11,939 nucleotides of DNA, from the NCBI GenBank assembly GCA_022790905.1, contig JAAVYC010000173.1, positions 1 to 11,939 on the forward strand, in the 5' to 3' direction. Both the position numbers and the translations under genes were made by a program. The notes beneath the pieces were generated by a model. The model saw only the letters and a list, made by a program, of their open reading frames with translations. It was not told where the DNA came from and did no database searches. Every line of letters begins with the position of its first letter. Positions within the stretch are counted from its first letter, which is position 1. The stretch is from Lachnospiraceae bacterium (lineage in GTDB: Bacteria; Bacillota; Clostridia; Lachnospirales; Lachnospiraceae). Positions 5,028 to 11,939 of the stretch are shown here, one piece after another.

Positions 5028-6071
5028 ATGAGTTATTTATTAGAGAAATTGGAACAGGAACAAATGCTCAAAAAAGATGAGTGGAGAGAATTGATAGCAA
5101 ATCAAAGCCAGCATCAGGAAGAGGCAACATTAAAAGCTTGTCGCATTCGGGAACTAGAATTTGGAAATAAAATCTATACCCGCGGCTTAATTGAGTTTAC
5201 AAATTATTGTAAAAATGATTGTTATTACTGCGGGATTCGCAGAAGTAATCAGAGGGCGGAAAGATATCGTCTGACAAAAGAGCAAATTTTAGAATGTACG
5301 GATATTGGTTATGAATTGGGATTTCGCACTTATGTTTTACAGGGCGGAGAGGATGTGTACTATACGGATGAACGTGTGGTAGAAATATTAAAGTGTATCA
5401 AAACACGGCATTCTGACTGTGCGATTACACTTTCCATCGGAGAAAAGAGCAGGAAGAGTTATGAAGCTTTTTTCGAGGCTGGAGCGGATCGATATTTATT
5501 GAGACATGAGACAGGTGATAAAACACATTATGAGACCCTCCATCCCAAAACAATGTCTTTTGAACAACGGAAAAATTGTCTGAGAACATTAAAAGACATC
5601 GGTTATCAAGTCGGGTGTGGTTTTATGGTTGGCAGTCCGGGACAAAATGTTAAAATGTTGGCGGAGGATATGCTTTTTATCCAGGAGTTACAACCTCATA
5701 TGGTAGGCATTGGGCCGTTTGTTGTGCATCACGAGACGCCGTTTCGGAATCAAAAGAGCGGGAGTGTAGAACAGACACTGTATCTTTTAAGTCTGATTCG
5801 GATTCTGAAACCAAATGTTTTGCTGCCGGCGACAACGGCGCTTGGGACAATGGATCCTAAAGGCAGAGAAAAAGGTATTTTGGCAGGAGCTAATGTGGTG
5901 ATGCCCAATCTCTCGCCGACAGATGTGAGGAAAAAATATGACTTATATGACAATAAAATATGCACTGGAGATGAGGCGGCGGAATGCAAGTTTTGTCTGA
6001 GTAATCGAGTCAAAGCGATCGGATGTAAACTTGTGATCGACAGAGGCGATGCACCCGGATGGAGAAAATAG
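5028..6071 (+). CDS. hydE: [FeFe]-hydrogenase H-cluster radical SAM maturase HydE
   Basis: Cytoplasmic radical-SAM enzyme that helps assemble the 2Fe subcluster of the [FeFe]-hydrogenase active site, acting on the organometallic product of HydG. At 347 residues it has normal length. The SAM [4Fe-4S] site is NYCKNDCYYCG (Cys61, Cys65, Cys68; CX3CX2C). The HydE-specific C-terminal motif CX7CX2C is also complete (Cys312, Cys320, Cys323), which separates it from biotin synthase and other relatives. Other family segments are RGLIEFTNYC, TYVLQGGEDVYY, GCGFMVGSPGQ and MVGIGPFVVHHETPF. The start ATG is four bases after the regulator's stop, with AAAGG upstream. The stop lies 23 bases before the hydG ATG. 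Confidence 0.96.
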   Translation: MSYLLEKLEQEQMLKKDEWRELIANQSQHQEEATLKACRIRELEFGNKIYTRGLIEFTNYCKNDCYYCGIRRSNQRAERYRLTKEQILECTDIGYELGFRTYVLQGGEDVYYTDERVVEILKCIKTRHSDCAITLSIGEKSRKSYEAFFEAGADRYLLRHETGDKTHYETLHPKTMSFEQRKNCLRTLKDIGYQVGCGFMVGSPGQNVKMLAEDMLFIQELQPHMVGIGPFVVHHETPFRNQKSGSVEQTLYLLSLIRILKPNVLLPATTALGTMDPKGREKGILAGANVVMPNLSPTDVRKKYDLYDNKICTGDEAAECKFCLSNRVKAIGCKLVIDRGDAPGWRK

Positions 6072-6094
6072 AAAAAAGTAGGAGGAAAATAAAA

Positions 6095-7513
6095 ATGTAT
6101 GACGTAACATCCAGTAAAGCGGAAGAATTTATTTCCCATGAAGAGATACTTGCAACTTTGGAATATGGAGAAAAAAATAAAAGTAACAGAGAAGAGATTG
6201 ATCGAATTTTAAATAAGGCGCGTGAAAAAAAGGGAATTACGCATCAGGAAGCGCTTGTACTTTTAGACTGTGATATTGACGAAAAGAATGAAGAAATTTA
6301 TGCGCTTGCCAGAGAAATCAAAGAGGAATTTTATGGGAATCGTATCGTAATGTTTGCGCCATTATACCTTTCTAATTATTGTATTAACGGTTGTGAGTAT
6401 TGTCCATACCATGCCAAGAACAAACATATTGCGAGAAAGAAACTGACACAGGAGGAAGTCGTAAAAGAAGTGATCGCTCTCCAGGACATGGGGCATAAGC
6501 GTCTCGCTTTAGAAGCCGGAGAGGATCCGGTTAACAACCCAATTGAATATATTTTGGAGTGTATTCAAACTATTTATGGAATTAAACATAAAAATGGAGC
6601 AATTCGCCGTGTCAATATCAATATTGCTGCGACGACAGTCGAGAATTATAGAAAATTAAAAGATGCGGGAATTGGAACCTATATTCTTTTTCAGGAGACC
6701 TATCACAAAAAGAATTATGAAAAATTACATCCGACGGGACCGAAACATGACTATGCATATCACACTGAGGCAATGGATCGGGCAATGGACGGAGGAATAG
6801 ACGATGTGGGACTCGGCGTTTTGTTTGGTTTGAATAATTATCGCTATGACTTTGCAGGAATCATCATGCACGCAGAACATTTAGAAGCGGCAAAAGGGGT
6901 GGGACCGCATACGATCAGTGTGCCGAGGCTTCGCCGTGCTGATGATATTGATCCGGAAGTCTTCGACAACGGTATTTCCGATGAACTATTTGCAAAAATT
7001 GTGGCCTGTATCCGAATAGCGGTTCCATATACTGGAATGATTGTTTCGACTAGAGAATCCGCCGAAACTCGAAAAAAAGTACTGCAGCTTGGAATATCAC
7101 AGATCAGCGGAGGTTCTAAGACAAGTGTTGGAGGCTACGTAGAGCCGGAATTAGAAGAAGAAAATTCTGCGCAATTTGAGGTCAGCGACCAGAGAACATT
7201 AGATGAGGTCGTGCGCTGGTTGATGGAAATGAATTTTGTGCCGAGTTTTTGTACGGCATGTTACCGTGAAGGCAGAACAGGAGATCGCTTTATGACACTT
7301 TTAAAAAGCAGACAGATCGTAAACTGTTGTCACCCGAATGCACTGATGACTTTAAAGGAATATTTAGAAGATTATGCGAGTCCCAAGACCAAAGAAATAG
7401 GAGAGGCGTTGATTCAAAAAGAACTAAACGTCATTACAAACCCAAAAGTGCGGCAAAAAGCAGAAGAATATATTGCAAATATTCACAATGGGGAGCGCGA
7501 TTTCCGTTTTTGA
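6095..7513 (+). CDS. hydG: [FeFe]-hydrogenase H-cluster radical SAM maturase HydG
   Basis: Radical-SAM tyrosine lyase that cleaves tyrosine to give the CO and cyanide ligands of the H-cluster as an Fe(CO)2(CN) synthon. The product is 472 residues, the usual size. The SAM cluster motif is NYCINGCEYC (Cys96, Cys100, Cys103; CX3CX2C). The C-terminal auxiliary-cluster region is present (CTACYREGRTGDRFM, then VNCCHPNALMTLKEYLEDY), giving the CX2C plus distal Cys expected of HydG and absent from the tyrosine lyase ThiH. The chosen start is ATG 6095, with AGGAGG nine bases upstream; an ATG at 6059 overlaps the hydE 3' end without a good ribosome binding site. Last gene of the operon: hydF does not follow, and no obvious terminator was seen before the next promoter. 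Confidence 0.96.
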   Translation: MYDVTSSKAEEFISHEEILATLEYGEKNKSNREEIDRILNKAREKKGITHQEALVLLDCDIDEKNEEIYALAREIKEEFYGNRIVMFAPLYLSNYCINGCEYCPYHAKNKHIARKKLTQEEVVKEVIALQDMGHKRLALEAGEDPVNNPIEYILECIQTIYGIKHKNGAIRRVNINIAATTVENYRKLKDAGIGTYILFQETYHKKNYEKLHPTGPKHDYAYHTEAMDRAMDGGIDDVGLGVLFGLNNYRYDFAGIIMHAEHLEAAKGVGPHTISVPRLRRADDIDPEVFDNGISDELFAKIVACIRIAVPYTGMIVSTRESAETRKKVLQLGISQISGGSKTSVGGYVEPELEEENSAQFEVSDQRTLDEVVRWLMEMNFVPSFCTACYREGRTGDRFMTLLKSRQIVNCCHPNALMTLKEYLEDYASPKTKEIGEALIQKELNVITNPKVRQKAEEYIANIHNGERDFRF

Positions 7514-7529
7514 TTTTGTAGATTCTTTC

Positions 7530-7558
7530 TTGAAAAAGCCACTGTTTTATGCTATCTT
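7530..7558 (+). promoter_or_regulatory. Predicted sigma-A promoter of the coiled-coil protein gene
   Basis: TTGAAA (7530-7535), a 17-base spacer, TATCTT (7553-7558) with TG plus one base before the -10. The block TTTATGCTATCTTAA is identical to that of the promoter at 1261-1289. Transcription would start near 7565, about 35 bases before the gene. Confidence 0.72.
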
Positions 7559-7599
7559 AAAATCGAATAAGTATAAGAGTGGGCATATAGGGAGAGATG

Positions 7600-8346
7600 A
7601 TGAGTGTACAGGACAAGGTAGAGCGGATTCTTCGGGAATTTTACGTACTTCTTTCGAAAAGTGACACCTATGATCAAGGTGATCAGAAAGTAATTGTCAG
7701 TAAAAAAGAGATATTTGAACTATTAGAACAGTTAAAATACAGTATGGCAGAAATGATGGAAACATATGAAGTCACATCAAGCAGCTATGACAGAAGAGAA
7801 CGTGCAGTTAAGAAAAAGGGAGATACTATTATCCGAGATGCGAATCGGATGGCAGAAGATATCTATGCGGCTTCCGTGCTCTATTCCGATGAGGCGTTGA
7901 CTCGTATACATAAAATTATCCAGGAAGCCAACGACGGAATGGAACAGGTGTTTGAAAATGTAAAACAAGAGATGGCGGAGAGGCAGAAGATTGTTCGCAA
8001 AAACCAGTTGGAGCTAAAGTCTTCCCTGGAAATCTTAATGGATACGAATAAATACTATAAAATCATTGAAGAACGAAATAAGGAACTTCAGAAAGAGGAA
8101 GAAGAAAAAGACGAACCAAAAGGAAAAGCAACTTCTGTGGCAATGCCAATATTTTCGGCGGGAAAACCAGAAATTAAAGTAAATCCGGAATACTTTGAGA
8201 AGACGGGAAAAACAATGGAAACGGCAGAGGAGCCAGTAGCAAAATTGGAACAGAGGAATGCACAGGGAGCGGAAGTGAAAGTGAATTTAAACGCGGAATA
8301 TTTCCGCTGGAGACAAAAACAAGAAAAGAAAAAAGCGGACGGTTAA
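7600..8346 (+). CDS. Coiled-coil protein of unknown function with duplicated C-terminal EYF motif
   Basis: A soluble, highly charged protein of about 248 residues with no signal peptide or membrane segment. The N-terminal ~55 residues (VERILREFYVLLSKSD, then SKKEIFELLEQLKYSM) and about 60-170 look like long amphipathic helices, probably coiled coil, ending in a Lys/Glu-rich stretch. The C-terminal ~75 residues appear disordered but hold a short motif twice: EIKVNPEYF (about 191-199) and EVKVNLNAEYF (about 225-235). It resembles DivIVA-like or ATPase-subunit-like coiled-coil proteins only in general character, and similar unnamed proteins seem common in Lachnospiraceae. Two adjacent ATGs (7597, 7600) are possible; 7600 is preferred because GGAG ends five bases before it rather than two. 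It has its own promoter and terminator. Confidence 0.82.
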   Translation: MSVQDKVERILREFYVLLSKSDTYDQGDQKVIVSKKEIFELLEQLKYSMAEMMETYEVTSSSYDRRERAVKKKGDTIIRDANRMAEDIYAASVLYSDEALTRIHKIIQEANDGMEQVFENVKQEMAERQKIVRKNQLELKSSLEILMDTNKYYKIIEERNKELQKEEEEKDEPKGKATSVAMPIFSAGKPEIKVNPEYFEKTGKTMETAEEPVAKLEQRNAQGAEVKVNLNAEYFRWRQKQEKKKADG

Positions 8347-8354
8347 CCGCATGG

Positions 8355-8391
8355 AAAGGTGGTGTACGATAGTGCACTGCCTTTTTGTTAT
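8355..8391 (+). terminator. Intrinsic terminator after the coiled-coil protein gene
   Basis: Thirteen base pairs including three G-U wobbles (AAAGGTGGTGTAC at 8355-8367, GTGCACTGCCTTT at 8372-8384) with a GATA tetraloop, followed by TTTTTGTTATT. It begins nine bases after the stop codon. A strong rho-independent terminator. Confidence 0.88.
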
Positions 8392-8472
8392 TGCATAAAA
8401 ATTCCTGTGGAATTCCTGTACAATAAATCATATAAAGCGCAAAATCTTTAGAATATCTTAAGGAATAAATTC

Positions 8473-8501
8473 GTGTCAAATGAAAAAATAAATGTTAAAA
8501 T
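8473..8501 (+). promoter_or_regulatory. Predicted promoter of the second two-component operon
   Basis: GTGTCA (8473-8478, four of six matches), a 17-base spacer, TAAAAT (8496-8501, five of six), with TG plus one base before the -10. Transcription would start near 8508, giving a short leader before ATG 8530. The region between the terminator at 8391 and this box is AT-rich and shows nothing else. Confidence 0.55.
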
Positions 8502-8529
8502 AGGAAAAAATGAATAGAAGGAGATTGTT

Positions 8530-9225
8530 ATGGTCAATATTTTAGTCTGTGATGATGATAAAGAAATTGTAGATGCGATAGAGATTTATTTACAGCAGGA
8601 AGGATATCATGTGATAAAAGCATATGATGGAGAACAGGCAATCGAACAATTAAAGACAAATGATGTTCAGCTTTTGATTATGGATATTATGATGCCAAAA
8701 CTAGATGGCATTCGGGCAACTCTGAAAATCAGGGAGAACAGCAGTATACCGATTATTATTCTTTCGGCAAAAACGGAGGATACGGATAAAATATTGGGAT
8801 TAAATATAGGTGCAGACGACTATGTCAGCAAGCCGTTTAATCCACTTGAGTTGATGGCAAGAGTAAAATCCCAATTGCGCCGTTATATGCAGCTTGGAAA
8901 TGTGGCGGATGATGACCAGGCTGTCTATCGAGTTGGCGGGTTGGAGATCAACGATGATTTAAAAGAGGTGAAAGTGGACGGAGAGAGTATCCGTCTGACG
9001 CCGATCGAATATAATATTTTATTATTGCTGGTAAAAGATGCCGGTAAGGTATTCTCGATTGAGCAGATTTATGAGAGTATTTGGAATGAAGAGGCAGTGG
9101 GGGCAGACAATACGGTAGCCGTCCATATTCGTCATATTCGGGAAAAAATAGAGATTAACCCAAAAGAACCGAGATATCTAAAAGTGGTCTGGGGAGTTGG
9201 TTACAAAATAGAAAAAGGAGCCTAA
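8530..9225 (+). CDS. OmpR-family response regulator (VanR-like)
   Basis: DNA-binding response regulator of 231 residues. Receiver domain residues are the acidic cluster D8-D10 (LVCDDD), phospho-acceptor Asp52 (LLIMDIMMPKLDG), Ser79 in the Thr/Ser switch position (IILSAKTED) and Lys101 (VSKPFNPLEL). The winged-helix output domain (about 130-231) shows LTPIEYNILLLL, VFSIEQIYESIWNE, the recognition helix NTVAVHIRHIREKIE and the wing VVWGVGYKIEKG, all typical of the VanR/PhoP group. AGAAGGAG lies six bases before the ATG. The kinase starts three bases after the stop, so the two are co-transcribed. Targets are unknown; the hydratase gene downstream is the nearest candidate, by position only. Confidence 0.95.
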   Translation: MVNILVCDDDKEIVDAIEIYLQQEGYHVIKAYDGEQAIEQLKTNDVQLLIMDIMMPKLDGIRATLKIRENSSIPIIILSAKTEDTDKILGLNIGADDYVSKPFNPLELMARVKSQLRRYMQLGNVADDDQAVYRVGGLEINDDLKEVKVDGESIRLTPIEYNILLLLVKDAGKVFSIEQIYESIWNEEAVGADNTVAVHIRHIREKIEINPKEPRYLKVVWGVGYKIEKGA

Positions 9226-9228
9226 AAT

Positions 9229-11445
9229 ATGAATCACCGTTATTCTACAACGGCAAAAGTAATTGCGATATCCATTCAACAGTTAATGGCAGTTTTATTA
9301 TTGGTATTTTTGGTCCTAATCGGAAATCTTTTTAATAAGAGTATGCTGGAATTTCAGGATATTGGAAAAAAAGGGTTTGAAGATTCTGCTTATTTTACGC
9401 AAGAGTTTAAAGAAACAACATCAGAAGTGCAGCAATTGGTTGGTTTGCGCGAAAAGTTTGAGACAGAGGGTCTCTTTGATGTCACAAAACCGATTGCAAT
9501 CAATGGAGAGATTTCTTATCGGCTCGGAGATTTGCAAAATTGGGCAGAAAAGGGTTGCAGTTATCGGGCAGCGGGATATTTGAGTCTAGTAGAAGAGAGT
9601 TATCCGGCGGTAAAAGGTGGCGGCTATATTGAGCGGTATTTAAATGAAGAAATCAGTACGCAGGAAGCCATCAATATTTCAAATGCTATGGAAAAAATAA
9701 TTTCTTCCATAGCAGACGAGGTCAATCAATATAAGCGACTCATCAATCAATATGATACGGGGAAATCAAACGTTTCCTATTATTATAACATGCAGGGAAA
9801 AAATTACAGTAATTTGGCAGCAGGCACAGGGGATAAAGAGGAGGCAAAATCACAGATTGAAAATAAGGGAAGATACCTCTATTATGACGATCAGGATATC
9901 CGATTTGACACAAATGTCCATAGGTTAGAAGATTATTTTTATAAAGACGTAAACTATATTACCGGAAATATGGATTCTAATGCTGTTTTTATCATGGGAG
10001 TGGATACGACGTTACCTCATAAAGATCATTTTTATGAGGCAAAGGAAACCTATAATAGCCTCTATCCGTGGATTAAAATCAGTATTGTGTCAACCCTTTT
10101 CAGTCTGATTGGATGGATCGCGGCACTGGTATATTTAAGTACTGTGACAGGGAGAAATTCACATGAAGATGAAGTACATCTAAATGGGTTTGATAGAATT
10201 AAGACAGAGATTTTCTTTTTCCTTGCGATTGTTGGCGCTGGAGCGGGTGGATTTATGGCAGCGATAACAGGGAATCAGAGCTGGGAGACATCCGGGGTGC
10301 TGATTATGGCAGGGGTTTGCGCCTTTGTGGAAAATGCGATATTCCTTTTATTTTATTTGAGCTTTATTCGACGGGCGCGTTCGGGCGTGCTCTGGAGCGG
10401 GAGTATTCTCTATTTATTTTATAGAATATTGCGAGAGGGCTATGAGAGTCGCAAGACAACGGGAAAATTTGTTTTCGTTTATCTGATACAATCGGCTTCT
10501 ATACTGACTTTAGCGGCCTGGGGATATTATTATACACAGCCCTTATTTTTAGCTGCTCTTGCAATTTTAATTGTCCTTACAGGAATTATGATGTTAAAAG
10601 ATCAAATACAGAGACAAAAGATTATGGAGGGTATTGAAAAAATAAAATCTGGAAATCTGGAGTATAAAATTGACACAGAAAATTTGACGGGAGAAAATAA
10701 AATTTTAAGCGAGGGTATTAATAACCTGGGAGAAGGTCTGGAAAAAGCCGTAGATTCCAGCATGAAAAATGAGAGGATGAAAGCGGATTTAATCACAAAT
10801 GTTTCTCACGACATCAAAACACCTCTCACCTCCATTATTAATTATGTAAATCTGTTGGAAAATGAACAGATGGAGAGTGAAAAAGTAAGAGGGTATATTC
10901 ATATTTTAAAAGAGAAGTCCACAAGATTAGAGCAATTGACGGAAGATCTAGTGGAGGCGTCAAAAATCAGTTCTGGGAACATTGTATTGGACATGGTTCG
11001 AATTAATCTGGTAGAATTGGTCTATCAGACTGGAGGGGAATTCAACGAAAAATTTGAGAAGCAGGAATTGACGGTTTATACGAAGCTCCCAAAAGAGCCC
11101 GTTGTGATTATGGCAGATGGGAGAAGAATCTGGAGGGTGTTGGAGAATCTCTATAATAATGTGGCAAAATATGCGCTTGTCGGTACGAGAGTCTATGTAG
11201 AAGTAGAGGAGGAAGAAGATGAAGCGAGATTTTCCATTAAAAATATTTCCTCTAAACCACTCAACATTCCGTCAGAAGAGTTGACAGAACGTTTTATTCG
11301 AGGAGACGTATCGAGAAGTACAGAGGGAAGTGGCTTAGGACTTTCCATTGCACAGAGTCTGACGACTCTGATGGGAGGAACGTTTGATATTATATTGGAC
11401 GGGGATCTCTTTAAAGTGCTGCTTCGATTTCCACTTGCTTTTTAA
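9229..11445 (+). CDS. Large multi-pass sensor histidine kinase
   Basis: Membrane sensor kinase of 738 residues, partner of the regulator three bases upstream. The first membrane helix (about 9-33) is followed by an extracytoplasmic region of about 245 residues, then five further hydrophobic segments (about 282-305, 327-348, 357-380, 414-434, 436-456). The even number puts the kinase domains in the cytoplasm. A HAMP-like linker follows (IEKIKSGNLEYKI, then ILSEGINNLGEGLEKAV). The H-box is NVSHDIKTPLTSIINYVNLL (His527), the N-box ENLYNNVAKYA (639-649) and the G2 box GSGLGLSIA (700-708). The segment FIRGDVSRSTEGSGLG is typical of VanS/BceS-like kinases. The extracytoplasmic domain was not recognised, so the signal is unknown. 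The 245-residue sensor plus extra membrane helices are much larger than in VanS. Confidence 0.93.
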   Translation: MNHRYSTTAKVIAISIQQLMAVLLLVFLVLIGNLFNKSMLEFQDIGKKGFEDSAYFTQEFKETTSEVQQLVGLREKFETEGLFDVTKPIAINGEISYRLGDLQNWAEKGCSYRAAGYLSLVEESYPAVKGGGYIERYLNEEISTQEAINISNAMEKIISSIADEVNQYKRLINQYDTGKSNVSYYYNMQGKNYSNLAAGTGDKEEAKSQIENKGRYLYYDDQDIRFDTNVHRLEDYFYKDVNYITGNMDSNAVFIMGVDTTLPHKDHFYEAKETYNSLYPWIKISIVSTLFSLIGWIAALVYLSTVTGRNSHEDEVHLNGFDRIKTEIFFFLAIVGAGAGGFMAAITGNQSWETSGVLIMAGVCAFVENAIFLLFYLSFIRRARSGVLWSGSILYLFYRILREGYESRKTTGKFVFVYLIQSASILTLAAWGYYYTQPLFLAALAILIVLTGIMMLKDQIQRQKIMEGIEKIKSGNLEYKIDTENLTGENKILSEGINNLGEGLEKAVDSSMKNERMKADLITNVSHDIKTPLTSIINYVNLLENEQMESEKVRGYIHILKEKSTRLEQLTEDLVEASKISSGNIVLDMVRINLVELVYQTGGEFNEKFEKQELTVYTKLPKEPVVIMADGRRIWRVLENLYNNVAKYALVGTRVYVEVEEEEDEARFSIKNISSKPLNIPSEELTERFIRGDVSRSTEGSGLGLSIAQSLTTLMGGTFDIILDGDLFKVLLRFPLAF

Positions 11446-11463
11446 TGAGGCATTGATTATAAT
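11435..11463 (+). promoter_or_regulatory. Possible promoter overlapping the kinase stop codon
   Basis: A perfect TATAAT (11458-11463) lies 17 bases after TTGCTT (11435-11440), a poor -35 box. If used, transcription would start near 11470 and carry the hairpin at 11482-11503 into the leader of the hydratase gene. Confidence 0.4.
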
Positions 11464-11481
11464 TTCTATGAAAAAGAGTGT

Positions 11482-11510
11482 CGGCGGTGGCCTTTCACCG
11501 TCGATTTTCT
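11482..11510 (+). terminator. Hairpin with T-rich tail between kinase and hydratase genes
   Basis: Eight pairs, one of them a wobble (CGGCGGTG at 11482-11489, CACCGTCG at 11496-11503), with a GCCTTT loop and an ATTTTCT tail. The U tract is interrupted, so it is a moderate terminator. It most likely ends the two-component operon, but it could sit in the hydratase leader if the promoter just upstream is used. Confidence 0.6.
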
Positions 11511-11545
11511 ATAGACTTTTTATGTAAAGAAGGAGGACATCATAC

Positions 11546-11939
11546 ATGAAACTTTATGAAAACGGTGTTTATCTGGTAAACGGTACAGATTTAGTTCCGG
11601 AAGGATCAGATGCATCCGCGCAGATTGCGGAAAAGACCGGTACAGATGTAGCGAAAGAAAAAGCTGCAAAAAATACAATCGCTTATAACATATTAAAAGA
11701 ACACAATACGTCAGGAAATATGGACAAGCTGAAAATTAAATTTGATAAGCTGACCTCTCACGATATTACGTTTGTGGGAATTATTCAGACGGCTCGTGCA
11801 TCGGGATTGGAAAAATTTCCGATTCCTTATGTGCTGACAAATTGCCATAATTCACTCTGTGCAGTGGGAGGAACGATCAACGAAGATGACCATATGTTTG
11901 GTTTGACCTGTGCGAAAAAATACGGTGGAGTTTATGTAC
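11546..11939 (+). CDS. Aconitase-family hydratase (YbhJ-like), N-terminal part, truncated by window end
   Basis: The frame opens at ATG 11546 (AAGGAGG about nine bases upstream) and stays open to the window end, giving 131 residues: MKLYENGVYLVNG, then AYNILKEHNTSGNMDKLKIK, TSHDITFVGIIQTARASGLE, PYVLTNCHNSLCAVGGTINEDDH and FGLTCAKKYGGVYV. These match the N-terminus of the uncharacterised aconitase-superfamily hydratases related to E. coli YbhJ, which keep an aconitase-like fold with an Fe-S cluster; their substrate is not established. The NCHNSLCAVGG region resembles the segment before the HQ/SDSHT motif of aconitases, and that motif would lie just beyond the window. Not canonical aconitase (AcnA/AcnB) or LeuC by these N-terminal residues. 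Confidence 0.78.
   Translation, partial: MKLYENGVYLVNGTDLVPEGSDASAQIAEKTGTDVAKEKAAKNTIAYNILKEHNTSGNMDKLKIKFDKLTSHDITFVGIIQTARASGLEKFPIPYVLTNCHNSLCAVGGTINEDDHMFGLTCAKKYGGVYV

Noticed and set aside
6059..6094. HydG start at ATG 6059, overlapping the hydE 3' end
   Set aside because: No good ribosome binding site, while ATG 6095 has AGGAGG at ideal spacing. The extra residues (MEKIEKSRRKIK) include the translated ribosome binding site.
1..11939. Mobile element, CRISPR array, tRNA or rRNA genes
   Set aside because: No transposase or integrase frames, terminal inverted repeats, regularly spaced direct repeats, or cloverleaf or rRNA sequences were seen.

Overview
The window looks like a chromosomal segment of an anaerobic, low-GC Firmicute, most likely a clostridial gut bacterium of the Lachnospiraceae type. 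The grounds are AT-rich DNA with strong AAGGAGG-type ribosome binding sites, [FeFe]-hydrogenase maturases, a VanR/VanS-like two-component pair, and protein sequences that read like that family. No species can be named from sequence alone. There are no tRNA or rRNA genes, CRISPR arrays, insertion sequences or phage genes.

Layout. (1) 1-1224: the 3' end of an F1Fo-ATP synthase operon, with the C-terminal half of atpD, complete atpC and a clear intrinsic terminator. (2) 1261-2104: a promoter, the decayed remnant of one GNAT acetyltransferase gene (internal deletion, nonsense codon), then an intact, different GNAT gene whose ATG overlaps the remnant's stop codon. (3) 4511-2117, minus strand: a near-consensus sigma-A promoter driving a small exported/membrane-anchored protein of unknown function, an OmpR-family response regulator and a short histidine kinase. 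(4) 4534-7513, plus strand: a divergent promoter, a long structured leader with a terminator/antiterminator arrangement, then a TM1266-family regulator, hydE and hydG. HydE and HydG are radical-SAM enzymes that build the H-cluster of [FeFe]-hydrogenase; hydF and the hydrogenase itself are not in the window. (5) 7530-8391: a monocistronic coiled-coil protein of unknown function with its own promoter and terminator. (6) 8473-11445: a second two-component system, with a VanR-like regulator and a 738-residue kinase that has a large extracytoplasmic domain and about six membrane segments. (7) 11546-end: the start of an aconitase-family hydratase (YbhJ-like).

The best candidate for something undescribed is the leader of the hydrogenase-maturation operon (about 4569-4777). 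A 9-bp stem and an 11-bp terminator hairpin compete for the same bases. A second pair of competing stems and an 8-codon ORF follow. The promoter and first ~40 transcribed bases of this leader resemble those in front of the decayed GNAT gene. Also worth attention are the small exported protein encoded with the minus-strand two-component system, and a twice-repeated EYF motif at the C-terminal end of the coiled-coil protein.
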